Shown piece by piece: positions 21,158-28,842 of a stretch of DNA of 39,278 bases. Position 1 is the stretch's first letter. Each line of letters starts with the position of its first letter. Both the position numbers and the translations under genes were made by a program. The stretch covers positions 77,838-117,115 of the forward strand of contig PCWN01000001.1 of assembly GCA_002787355.1 (NCBI GenBank), in the 5' to 3' direction. The DNA comes from Candidatus Magasanikbacteria bacterium CG11_big_fil_rev_8_21_14_0_20_39_34 (GTDB taxonomy: Bacteria > Patescibacteriota > Patescibacteriia > Magasanikbacterales > UBA922). A model generated the notes under the pieces. That model was not told the origin of the DNA. It was given only the letters and a program-made list of their open reading frames with translations, and did no database searches.

Positions 21158-21907
21158 TCAATCAATCTTTTTTTGTATTCTTGTAACTTGCCAAAGGATA
21201 TCAAAAAGGTTCTTCTGTGTATTATAAAAGTCCACAGACTCAACAATCATACCAAAACCTTCTTTTTTTGTGCTCATGATGGCTACTTTGTTGTTGTAGA
21301 GATACATAGTCATAGCAAAAATCATCCCATCCGGTGCAAAATGGACTTCACGATTTTCCTTTGTACTTGAGGGCCAATCATTTTGGACCTCTTTTTCCTG
21401 TGAACGAATAACATGAAGGTGAGTTCCAGATGCGATACGTCTTTGTGTGTAGCTTGTCATAAACGACTTTCCAATGGTGTGGTAGAGATCTTCCATAGAG
21501 AGAATGGCATGAAGGGTATCACTTTTTACGGTAAGCGTATCTTCAAATACTGTTTTTATTCCTTCTACACCCTCATAAATGCGCACTTGCGGTCGAATTC
21601 CTTCTGGATTATAGAGTGAAAGGAGATCAGGAAATCCTCCTTCAAGAAGTTTTTCTTTATTTTTAAGAATTTTTTGGAACTTCTTGGGGTGCTCTGCTAT
21701 ATATATACGTGTTCTTCCTTTTGTTATATAGGAAACTATACCCATGGAACAGAGCCCTTGGAGTATTTCATGGACGGTGGTGCGGGGAAGGTTCACCTTG
21801 AGCGCTATGGCCTGTGTAGATGCAGACCCAAGTCCAAGGCAAGCAAGATAAACTTCTGCCTTGCTTTTGGTAATATCAAATTCTTCGAGGAGTTTGTAAA
21901 TGTTCAT
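21158..21907 (-). CDS. TrmB-like transcription regulator
   Basis: 249 aa from the ATG at 21907 (a TTG at 21916 in frame is less likely). N-terminal TrmB winged helix: FDITKSKAEVYLACLGLG, LPRTTVHEILQGLCSMGIV. The middle part has VRIYEGVEGIKTVFEDTL, the TrmB-domain signature, and a C-terminal sensor-like region. Promoter TTGACT-N17-TATACT (21937-21965). No Shine-Dalgarno site. Divergent from the lipoprotein gene at 22068. More like the TrmB at 24566 (shared VYLACL, EGxxGIKxxxED) than the one at 14072. Confidence 0.88.
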   Translation of the reverse strand: MNIYKLLEEFDITKSKAEVYLACLGLGSASTQAIALKVNLPRTTVHEILQGLCSMGIVSYITKGRTRIYIAEHPKKFQKILKNKEKLLEGGFPDLLSLYNPEGIRPQVRIYEGVEGIKTVFEDTLTVKSDTLHAILSMEDLYHTIGKSFMTSYTQRRIASGTHLHVIRSQEKEVQNDWPSSTKENREVHFAPDGMIFAMTMYLYNNKVAIMSTKKEGFGMIVESVDFYNTQKNLFDILWQVTRIQKKID

Positions 21908-21936
21908 ATTCGTCAATATTTTTCGACAACAAATAA

Positions 21937-21965
21937 AGTATAAAATAAAAACTAAAATAAGTCAA
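21937..21965 (-). promoter_or_regulatory. Promoter of the TrmB gene 21158-21907
   Basis: Minus strand -35 TTGACT (21960-21965), 17-bp spacer, -10 TATACT (21937-21942). Confidence 0.7.
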
Positions 21966-22013
21966 ATATTGCGAGATGTAAAATATATAAAATATAAATT
22001 TGTACAATAAAAA

Positions 22014-22052
22014 TTGACGTAAATTCATTCTCGATTTATGATACCGTATCAT
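22014..22052 (+). promoter_or_regulatory. Promoter of the lipoprotein gene at 22068, with operator
   Basis: -35 TTGACG (22014-22019), 17-bp spacer, -10 TATGAT (22037-22042). ATGATAC-C-GTATCAT (22038-22052) is a perfect inverted repeat over the -10 and the transcript start, a likely repressor site, probably for the divergent TrmB. Confidence 0.65.
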
Positions 22053-22067
22053 TCATTAACTTGAAAT

Positions 22068-23192
22068 ATGAAAAAAATAATCTATCCTTTCATTTTTCTT
22101 TTGGCAATTTTGGTGTTTCCTGGATGTGCCAAAGAAGAAGTGGATACCCAACAAATACTCAAAGTTGGAGCTATTCTTTCACTTACTGGAAATGGAGCAT
22201 CCTATGGAGTTCCTGCAAAAGACGCTATAACACTGGCGCTTGATGAATTTGAAGCATTGAATCCTCATAAAAAGGTAGAAGTTTTTTTTGAAGATTCACA
22301 ATTTGATCCACAAACGGCGCTTTCAGCATTGCAGAGTTTGCAAGCACGTGACGTAAAATATTTTGTAAGTAATGGATCATCCGTTTCAGTAGCTCTGAAA
22401 GGTCCCGTGGTACAAAAAGATGATTTCCTCATTGAAGTTGGAGCTGTCACTCCACTTTATAAAGATGGGGAAAAGAATACCTGCCGTTTGGCTTTGACTG
22501 CTGATGTCTCCGGACAAAAAGTTGGGCAATTTATTTCAAATAAATTACATGCAAAAAATATTGCTTTTTTGACGCTCAATGATGAGTACGGGACTGCCAT
22601 GTACCACAATATAAAAAAACAATTAGATGCATCAGGAGTAGATACAAAAATTGCACAGACACTTGGAAAAGACGATGGAGATTTTCGGACGCAAATTACA
22701 AAGATTATTGCACAACAAGACTTCCTTGATGCAGTAGTTGTTATTCCTACAGCAGGACAGGCAGAAAGAGTATTCAAGCAGCTCCAGGAATTAGGATGGA
22801 AAAAACCAATTATAAGTGATAATTGGACCATTATAAATCAAAATCTTCATGATAGGAGTTTGGTAGAAGGTGTATATTTTTCAAATTATGATTGGAGTAC
22901 CGATGAAACAGAAGCAGATAACATTCTTCAGAAACAGTTCAAGAAAAATTTTCAAGAACACTTTCACTACGCACCGCCTGTTATTGCAGGGAATGCCTAT
23001 GATGCTATGTGGAGAATTCTTGATGGATGGAATAGAGGAAAAAATGTACCAGAGCAATTAGCAACATTTATAATAGAGAGTAAAAATGCAGAAGGAGTAA
23101 CTGGAAAACTTTTATTTGATGAGGATTGTGAAAGTAAAAGAGATGTGCGGATAGATCAAGTGATAGATGAAAACTTTGAAAAAATATACTAA
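22068..23192 (+). CDS. LivJ-type solute-binding lipoprotein
   Basis: 374 aa. Lipobox VFPGC with Cys20. Type I periplasmic-binding fold: LKVGAILSLTGNGASYGVPAKD opening, DSQFDPQTALSALQSL, AFLTLNDEYGTAMYHNIKKQ, GNAYDAMWRILDGW. Clearly a branched-chain amino-acid/amide-binding type, ligand unknown. No permease or ATPase genes. Divergent from the TrmB gene 21158-21907; a strong inverted repeat covers its promoter. Confidence 0.9.
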   Translation: MKKIIYPFIFLLAILVFPGCAKEEVDTQQILKVGAILSLTGNGASYGVPAKDAITLALDEFEALNPHKKVEVFFEDSQFDPQTALSALQSLQARDVKYFVSNGSSVSVALKGPVVQKDDFLIEVGAVTPLYKDGEKNTCRLALTADVSGQKVGQFISNKLHAKNIAFLTLNDEYGTAMYHNIKKQLDASGVDTKIAQTLGKDDGDFRTQITKIIAQQDFLDAVVVIPTAGQAERVFKQLQELGWKKPIISDNWTIINQNLHDRSLVEGVYFSNYDWSTDETEADNILQKQFKKNFQEHFHYAPPVIAGNAYDAMWRILDGWNRGKNVPEQLATFIIESKNAEGVTGKLLFDEDCESKRDVRIDQVIDENFEKIY

Positions 23193-23240
23193 GAAGAAAT
23201 AAAAAAACAGACTGAGCGGTCTGTTTTTTGTTTCTTCTTA
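23191..23240 (+). terminator. Long hairpin terminator after the gene 22068-23192
   Basis: About 20 paired bases with one mismatch; core AAACAGAC (23205-23212) / GTCTGTTT (23219-23226), loop TGAGCG. The stop codon is at the base of the left arm. Confidence 0.8.
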
Positions 23241-23297
23241 AGGAGAGTTTCTGAATCTTGAGGAAGAATATTTAAGGGGATAGATATGTTTAGCGCT

Positions 23298-24422
23298 TTA
23301 ATTTTTATATAGAAAAAGATTTGGTTTACCATTTTTTATCACAAAAATATCATATTGTGATGTAACCATATCTCCATTTTTATCAAAGCCTATTTCACCT
23401 GAGACACCGGTATAATTTTTTATGGTCGAAAGAGCTTGTTGCAGTTTTTTGGGATCAGGTCCTGTTTGCTGTAGTTTATCAAAAAGAATATTAGCTGCAT
23501 CATAACCCTGTGCTGCAAAGAGGGGGATACTTTCTCTATTGGTGAATTCGAGGAAGGAATTTTGAAATTTTTCATTAATTGGAGCCGTACGCTGTGTAAC
23601 AAAAAACACACCTTCGGCTAAAGAATTTTTGATAACCAAAGGATCGTTAAATGCATCTCCTCCTACGATAGGAATATTAAGATTAATTTCTTTGGCCTGT
23701 CTGAGAAGAAGAAGTGCGGAGTCGCTATATCCAGAAAAAAAGAGAACTTCTGCAGACGAATTTTTTATTTTTGTTAAAACAGTTTTGAAATCTTTTTCTT
23801 CTTTTAAAAAAGAGTCTTGGGTTGTTATTTCTCCAGAAAACTTTTGATATGTAGAAGAAAAAGCACTTGCAATTCCATTGCTGTATTCGGAAGATTCGTA
23901 AAGAATTGCTGCATGTTTTTTCTTTAAGTCAGCAAAAATAAAAGAGGCGGCAACTTTTCCACGAAAACTATCTGAGGGGACTACACGAAAAATAAAATTT
24001 CCAAGTTGAGAAATGCTTGGTGCTGTTGATGCCGGGGAAATCATAACTACATTGTGAGATTGTGCAATAGGACCTGCTGCAAGGGTTTCACTTGAACATC
24101 CACCTCCAATAATAGCAATAACTTTATTTTGAGAAATAAGTTTTTGCACAGCATTCGTAGAAAGTTTTCCATCACACTTTGTATCTTCAAAAAAGATTTT
24201 GATTTTTGGTTTTCTATCAGGGGTTTTTTTATTGAATTCACTTTGAGAAAGAAGGACGGCTTCCTGTACTCCTTTCCCAATATCTGCAAGATCTCCTGAA
24301 AGTGGTCCAATCCATCCAACGTGTATGGGTTGTGGTGTTGAATCTAGAGAATTGAGATTGGTACACCCATAGAGTAAAAAAGAAGAAAAAATTGTAAAAA
24401 AAAGTATAAAAATTTTTTTCAT
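23298..24422 (-). CDS. LivJ-type solute-binding lipoprotein
   Basis: 374 aa from the ATG at 24422. Lipobox LLYGC with Cys20 fixes the start; a longer upstream frame only reads through the AT-rich promoter region. Type I binding fold: VGWIGPLSGDLADIGKGVQEAV opening, KVIAIIGGGCSSETLA, AAILYESSEYSNGIASAF, AAQGYDAANILFDKLQQTG. Divergent from the TrmB gene at 24566. It looks closer to classical LivJ/LivK than the other three; ligand unknown. Confidence 0.9.
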   Translation of the reverse strand: MKKIFILFFTIFSSFLLYGCTNLNSLDSTPQPIHVGWIGPLSGDLADIGKGVQEAVLLSQSEFNKKTPDRKPKIKIFFEDTKCDGKLSTNAVQKLISQNKVIAIIGGGCSSETLAAGPIAQSHNVVMISPASTAPSISQLGNFIFRVVPSDSFRGKVAASFIFADLKKKHAAILYESSEYSNGIASAFSSTYQKFSGEITTQDSFLKEEKDFKTVLTKIKNSSAEVLFFSGYSDSALLLLRQAKEINLNIPIVGGDAFNDPLVIKNSLAEGVFFVTQRTAPINEKFQNSFLEFTNRESIPLFAAQGYDAANILFDKLQQTGPDPKKLQQALSTIKNYTGVSGEIGFDKNGDMVTSQYDIFVIKNGKPNLFLYKN

Positions 24423-24500
24423 AAGAAAATTAAAAGATAATAATAGGAGTATAATAAATATATAAAATATGTAAATAAGTTTTACAATCTTTAAAAAAGG

Positions 24501-24561
24501 TTTACAAAAAATGGCTAATTTTATATAATAAAATTGATAAAAATGTTGTAAAAAATTACTA
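24501..24561 (+). promoter_or_regulatory. Promoter and possible operator of the TrmB gene at 24566
   Basis: -35 TTTACA (24501-24506), 17-bp spacer, -10 TATAAT (24524-24529). In the leader, TTGTA and TACAA arms nine bases apart (TTGTA-N9-TACAA, just before the ATG) form a possible repressor site. Confidence 0.6.
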
Positions 24562-24565
24562 CAAT

Positions 24566-25300
24566 ATGAATAAAAAATTAACAAAAGCCCTTCAAAATAT
24601 TGGTATGGATGATAAAGAAGCAGAGGTTTATCTCGCTTGTTTGGAACTTGAATCTGCATCCAATGCGCAGATTGCCCAAAAAACAAAGTTGAATAGAATT
24701 ACTAATTACGAAGTACTCAAAAGACTTCAGTACAGAGGAATAGTAAAAAGTTTTCGAAAAAGAAAAGTGATGCATTTTTTGGCAATAGACCCGCGTATCA
24801 TTTTGAAGCGTGCGAAGGAGAGGGTACAGGATGCAGAAGAGTCTCTCCCAGAACTATTGGCAATAAGTAACCAGATGAAAAAAAAACCGAAGGTTATGTT
24901 TTTTGATGGTCTGGAGGGAATAAAATCTTTGTATGAAGATTCCCTCACTACAAAAAAAGAAATTTTAACGTTTACAAATGCACAAGATCTTCATGGGATA
25001 CTTGAAAAATTTATGGATAAATATGTAGACGAAAGAGTAAAGAAAAAAATTCCTTTGAGAGGTATTGCACCGGATGATAAATTTGGGAAAAAAGCAAAGA
25101 TGAATGCACAGGAGTCTCTACGGCAGGCAAGACTTTTTTCCAAAGAAAAATATATGATTCATAATGAAATTCTTATTTATGATGATAAGGTTGCTCTTTA
25201 CTCCGCTGAAGATGAAATTGGTTTACTTATAGAAAGTAAAAGTATTTCTCAAACTTTTTCCACATTATGGAATATGGTTTGGGATAACATTGAAGAATAA
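24566..25300 (+). CDS. TrmB-like transcription regulator
   Basis: 244 aa. TrmB winged helix at the N-terminus: LQNIGMDDKEAEVYLACLELE, LNRITNYEVLKRLQYRGIV. Then a short coiled linker, the MFFDGLEGIKSLYEDSL signature and a C-terminal sensor-like domain. No Shine-Dalgarno site before the ATG. The stop codon is one base from the next gene, so both are translated from one mRNA. Divergent from the binding-lipoprotein gene 23298-24422. Confidence 0.88.
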   Translation: MNKKLTKALQNIGMDDKEAEVYLACLELESASNAQIAQKTKLNRITNYEVLKRLQYRGIVKSFRKRKVMHFLAIDPRIILKRAKERVQDAEESLPELLAISNQMKKKPKVMFFDGLEGIKSLYEDSLTTKKEILTFTNAQDLHGILEKFMDKYVDERVKKKIPLRGIAPDDKFGKKAKMNAQESLRQARLFSKEKYMIHNEILIYDDKVALYSAEDEIGLLIESKSISQTFSTLWNMVWDNIEE

Positions 25301-25301
25301 T

Positions 25302-25943
25302 ATGAAATTTTATTCAAGATATATCTTTCCCTATATACTCGATTTTTTAATGTCACGATCATTCTTTCAAAGTATGAGGAAAAATATTTTAAAGGATGTG
25401 AAAGGAGACATTTTGGAAATTGGTTTTGGAACAGGACTCAATATAAATTGCTATCCAGAAGAAGTAAAAAAAATTACAGTATTGGATGTGAATGTAGGCA
25501 TGAATACACGTGCAAAAAAACGGGTAAAAAAATCTTTGAAAGAAGTGGAATATGTTGTCATAACTGCAGAAAAAATGCCATTTAAAAATGAAAGCTTTGA
25601 TACCGTGGTAAGCACCTGGACGCTGTGTAGTATAGAAGATGTTTTTTCCGCCATGCATGAAATTTATCGTGTACTTAAACCCGGAGGACAATTCATTTTT
25701 ATTGAACATGGCCTGAGTAGTGACGCAAAAATAAGAAAATGGCAAAAAAGGATTACCCCCATTTGGAAAATAATTGGCGACGGTTGTTATGCAGACAGGA
25801 ATATCAAAGAGATCATTCTTTCGGAACCTTTTGAGATGCAAACTCTTCAAGAAGGTGAGACAAAAAAAACTAATCGGCTTTTTGCGTATATTTATCAGGG
25901 AATTGCACAAAAAAAATACCCCCAAAACCATTTTGAAAAATAA
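25302..25943 (+). CDS. Class I SAM-dependent methyltransferase
   Basis: 213 aa. SAM-binding motif I DILEIGFGTG (36-45), the post-motif region VVSTWTLCSIEDV, and VLKPGGQFIFIEHG, typical of Methyltransf_11 / UbiE-type enzymes. An N-terminal FPYILDFLMS stretch is hydrophobic. Substrate unknown. The ATG is one base after the TrmB stop codon, so the two are co-expressed. Its last codons form the left arm of a hairpin that has the stop codon in the loop. Confidence 0.88.
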   Translation: MKFYSRYIFPYILDFLMSRSFFQSMRKNILKDVKGDILEIGFGTGLNINCYPEEVKKITVLDVNVGMNTRAKKRVKKSLKEVEYVVITAEKMPFKNESFDTVVSTWTLCSIEDVFSAMHEIYRVLKPGGQFIFIEHGLSSDAKIRKWQKRITPIWKIIGDGCYADRNIKEIILSEPFEMQTLQEGETKKTNRLFAYIYQGIAQKKYPQNHFEK

Positions 25944-25955
25944 CTTTGGGGGTAT
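25916..25955 (+). terminator. Stop-codon hairpin of the methyltransferase gene
   Basis: Stem ATACCCCCAAA (25916-25926) / TTTGGGGGTAT (25945-25955); the TAA stop (25941-25943) lies in the 18-base loop. No T-tract follows. Confidence 0.65.
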
Positions 25956-25982
25956 TGCGAGGGGTGGGGCATCGCAGGGTAT

Positions 25983-26591
25983 TCAGGCAGCCCGTGATTG
26001 GAGGCGCGTCGTAAGTGCCGTCACGTCACGGTGGAGATCCGGATTTTGTTTTCTCCATTGCTTCTTGGCACGAGAAAGGATGGAAGGAACCGAAGGAATG
26101 GTACATCCCACCGCCAGTGCGATCTGGTCGTGGCCTACACCATTTTGGGCGAGTACGTGAGCAATCACCATGCGGATGTGCGGGTAACGCCCACCCGTTC
26201 GGTTTTGCTCGAGTCCCATTTGGCTGACCCCGAAGAGTTCACATCCGGAGTCCAGGATTCTCTGGGTATCCGGACCGATGTAAGAAGCGGGAGGAAGGTA
26301 GGGGCGTTGGGGACGCTTTGGGGGGAGTGCAGTATCTTGTCCATCATCACGAAGAGCCAGGCCGTGTTGGGCGAGTACCTCACGTACCTTGCCCATGCGT
26401 CTGGTGACGACGCCGAGCTCTGCGAGTTCCCTTCGCGAGAAGGAGATGAGCTCGCCGAGAGTGTCGATCCCTTTGGTGTGTTCAGGGCGATCTGATGGCC
26501 TGCCGGTATCGAGCGCGGCAAACCACGTTGCCTGCACAACACTGAAACCGGCCTCCAACAGAAGGAGATTGTGCGCGCGAGTATCCGGCAT
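25983..26591 (-). CDS. Putative DNA-binding protein: alpha-CTD-like plus DnaA domain IV-like
   Basis: 202 aa. Residues about 38-80 (GIDTLGELISF...RELAELGVVTRRMGKVREVLAQHGLAL) follow the helix-hairpin-helix pattern of the RNA polymerase alpha C-terminal domain. Residues about 112-175 (CELFGVSQMGLEQNRTGGRY, then IRMVIAHVLAQNGVGHDQIA and SVPSILSRAKK) follow the pattern of DnaA domain IV, the part that binds DnaA boxes. There is no AAA+ ATPase, so this is not DnaA. GC-rich; GGAGGA stands before the ATG. Both domain calls are by eye. Confidence 0.55.
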   Translation of the reverse strand: MPDTRAHNLLLLEAGFSVVQATWFAALDTGRPSDRPEHTKGIDTLGELISFSRRELAELGVVTRRMGKVREVLAQHGLALRDDGQDTALPPKRPQRPYLPPASYIGPDTQRILDSGCELFGVSQMGLEQNRTGGRYPHIRMVIAHVLAQNGVGHDQIALAVGCTIPSVPSILSRAKKQWRKQNPDLHRDVTALTTRLQSRAA

Positions 26592-26657
26592 GGGTCCTCC
26601 AGAAAAAAAGATGCCTTTTACAGCGTATAAAAAAAATAGAAGAAAGTAAAGTTTTTT

Positions 26658-26701
26658 GAAGAAATAAAAATTCTGAAATGATTCAGAATTTTTATTTCTT
26701 C
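26658..26701. terminator. 44-bp inverted repeat between the two GC-rich genes
   Basis: Arms of 20 bp (26658-26677 and 26682-26701) match perfectly around ATGA. It lies downstream of the gene 26769-27977 on the minus strand. There is no separate T-tract; the arm itself is T-rich. Confidence 0.6.
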
Positions 26702-26768
26702 AATGTATTTTATTTAGAATGAAATACCTTTCTTAAAATACATAGTTGGATTGAAGGTGGGTGTTCGT

Positions 26769-27977
26769 TTAGCGGTGGCGGCGTTTTTTCCTATCGTTAG
26801 CACGTGAGATCGCAAGTTCCAGACCTCTCAGAGCGATTCGACGCCCTCGACCAGGTTTGGACGACCGAACAGCATCAAGTGCTTCGTGAACTCGCGCTGT
26901 TATGCGATCTTCGTAGCGGATGAGCTCCACTCGACGCTCGATTCCTTCGAGTTGCTCGGTCCATGCGTTCTTCTCGCGTTCTTCTGCAATTGTGTGACGT
27001 GCCGCCTCGAGATTACTTGGGTCCTCGAGAAGCTCTTCACGCTTGAACTTGAGCCCAAGTAGTACTGCCTCTTGGAGTGTAGCCTCGACTTGTGCATGGA
27101 GACGAACTATATGACGTGCTGCTTGCTCATTTCTCTCAAGGAGTAAAGCTTGTACCACAGGGGTACAGCCGTGTCGTTCTGCTTCTTGAAGGAGGTCTGC
27201 GTACTGACCCCAGTCGTGCATGAAGCTTTGCGCTGCGGCGAGACCAGCTGTGCGAAGAAGTTCATCAACTTCGTGCAGGATCCCCTGTCGGTCAGCACGT
27301 GCGCGCAGACGGGAGATATCCCGTTCTTGCCGCTGTGCTTCGCGCTGGGCAGCAGTTTCTTCTTCCTGTCGCCGACGCGCCAGGAGTTGGTCTGCCGTAT
27401 CCCGTCTCCCACTTCGGATCAGATCCTCAATTCTCCTTCTGATCCCGAAGAAATCGGCGTAGGTTCGCAGGAGGTTATCGTGAATGCTCTGCTCCTTTCG
27501 GCGAACATCCCGTGCTATCAGGTGGACAGCTTCGGGGTATTGCCCTATCAGGATGAGCCAACGACATCTCCAGAGCGAACCGAACTCTTTTGCCGCCTGC
27601 ATGAACTCTTGGTGCGCCGCTCGAGTTGAGGGGGCTTCTTCACCAAGGCTCACTGCCCACTTCTTTATTTCAAAGGGCGAGCGCGCCCCGAAATAATAGA
27701 AGTAGAGGAAGATGGACCACTCGGTCTTACCGAAGATGAAGCGCAGGTAGCGTCCCATGTAGTGGATGTCAACGAGCATGGGCAGCGTACAGGACAGCAC
27801 GATCCCCGTATGGAACTGAATGGCGTCCTGCATCGACACCCCGCCGTGGAGGCCGTACATCATGTTGCGCATGAAGTACAGGCCGTTGGCGATTGTGCAC
27901 ACCAGAAAGAAGGTGCGCACAAAGAAAACTGCACCGCGCTCGAAGGCGATGCGTTCGATGTCCGTGCTCTGGCTCAT
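26769..27977 (-). CDS. Membrane-anchored coiled-coil protein, GC-rich orphan
   Basis: 402 aa, no family recognised. Two membrane segments near the N-terminus (about 20-42 and 56-78), then a long, charged helical region rich in Arg, Glu and Ala (RRRQEEETAAQREAQRQERD), probably coiled coil on the cytosolic side, ending in a basic KKRRHR tail. The start is the ATG at 27977, five bases behind GGGAGAA; the promoter TTGACA-N17-TTTAAT (28005-28033) excludes the longer frame. GC-rich compared with its neighbours. Structural or scaffold roles are possible; function unknown. Confidence 0.7.
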   Translation of the reverse strand: MSQSTDIERIAFERGAVFFVRTFFLVCTIANGLYFMRNMMYGLHGGVSMQDAIQFHTGIVLSCTLPMLVDIHYMGRYLRFIFGKTEWSIFLYFYYFGARSPFEIKKWAVSLGEEAPSTRAAHQEFMQAAKEFGSLWRCRWLILIGQYPEAVHLIARDVRRKEQSIHDNLLRTYADFFGIRRRIEDLIRSGRRDTADQLLARRRQEEETAAQREAQRQERDISRLRARADRQGILHEVDELLRTAGLAAAQSFMHDWGQYADLLQEAERHGCTPVVQALLLERNEQAARHIVRLHAQVEATLQEAVLLGLKFKREELLEDPSNLEAARHTIAEEREKNAWTEQLEGIERRVELIRYEDRITARVHEALDAVRSSKPGRGRRIALRGLELAISRANDRKKRRHR

Positions 27978-28004
27978 GGTGTTCTCCCGTTTGTGCCCGC
28001 CACC

Positions 28005-28033
28005 ATTAAAGCGAAAATTTGGCTTAATGTCAA
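28005..28033 (-). promoter_or_regulatory. Promoter of the coiled-coil gene
   Basis: Minus strand -35 TTGACA (28028-28033), 17-bp spacer, -10 TTTAAT (28005-28010). Confidence 0.7.
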
Positions 28034-28156
28034 GCAGTTTTGCATATCTAAAGAAAATTTTGGTTCGCAAAAAATTTTTTTAAAAGAATTGATTTAAAAC
28101 TTAATTTAGCAAAAAATAAAAACTTTATATCCACAGAAAAATTTCCTTTTTTATGA

Positions 28157-28162
28157 TATAAT
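28157..28162 (+). promoter_or_regulatory. Extended -10 promoter of the surface-protein block
   Basis: TGATATAAT with -10 TATAAT (28157-28162). The predicted start is within about three bases of the ATG at 28172, so the first mRNA may be leaderless. No good -35. Confidence 0.6.
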
Positions 28163-28171
28163 AGGAAACAT

Positions 28172-28840
28172 ATGAAATGGTTTCTTAACCTCTTTTTTGT
28201 AGTAAGTCTTCTTGGTATGTTTTTTCTTTCTATACCAAGATTAAGTGCCAGCATGACCGGTGGTGCTTTTGAGTTATATGCAGATACTTTTTCTATTGCA
28301 GATGGTTTTGCTTCAAGCACGGATTATACTTTGGAGGGAACGGGTGCTTTTTCTTCCGCAACTTCTACGGGGGGAGCCTATGAACTCAGAGGAGGCTTTC
28401 AGGCACAAGAAAAAGGAATTCTTACATTATCTTTAAGCACAACAACTTTAAATCTTGGAGTATTATCTGTTTCACAGGTGACCACTTCTTCTCCCGTGTT
28501 GGTATCTGTGTCTACGGATTCGGAAACGGGATATTCATTGTCTATCGCAGAGGACGGTAATTTTCGCTCAGGGGTACATGACATTAATGATGTTGCAGAT
28601 AATGACGTTACAGCTGGTAATGAAGAATATGGTATGGAAGTTACGGGAACTGATCGTGCGTCTACCTTGCCGGCCGGGGACCAACCAGTAATTGGTCCGG
28701 GTACTACCATTGCAAATAGCACAGGCGGAGTTACCAATCGTGAGACAACCATAAAATTTTTGGCTGCCATTAATTCTTCGGTAATGGGGGGGCTTACCTA
28801 TTCACATCAAGTGACGTTTACGCTTACTGTAAATCCTTAG
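28172..28840 (+). CDS. Secreted beta-rich surface protein
   Basis: 222 aa. Signal peptide cleaved near SASM (about residue 27). The mature part is Ser/Thr/Gly-rich with two related stretches, MTGGAFELYADTFS and TGGAYELRGGF, then LSTTTLNLGVLSVSQVTTS and a C-terminal beta region (YSLSIAEDGNF, YSHQVTFTLTVNP). Strand order and the DUF916-like partner gene next door recall WxL-type surface proteins, but no WxL motif is seen. The next gene begins two bases after the stop, so the two are coupled. Confidence 0.75.
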   Translation: MKWFLNLFFVVSLLGMFFLSIPRLSASMTGGAFELYADTFSIADGFASSTDYTLEGTGAFSSATSTGGAYELRGGFQAQEKGILTLSLSTTTLNLGVLSVSQVTTSSPVLVSVSTDSETGYSLSIAEDGNFRSGVHDINDVADNDVTAGNEEYGMEVTGTDRASTLPAGDQPVIGPGTTIANSTGGVTNRETTIKFLAAINSSVMGGLTYSHQVTFTLTVNP

Positions 28841-28842
28841 AC

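Noticed and set aside
24423-24686. N-terminal extension of the lipoprotein at 23298
   Set aside because: It is low-complexity translation of the AT-rich promoter region; the lipobox signal peptide starts at 24422.
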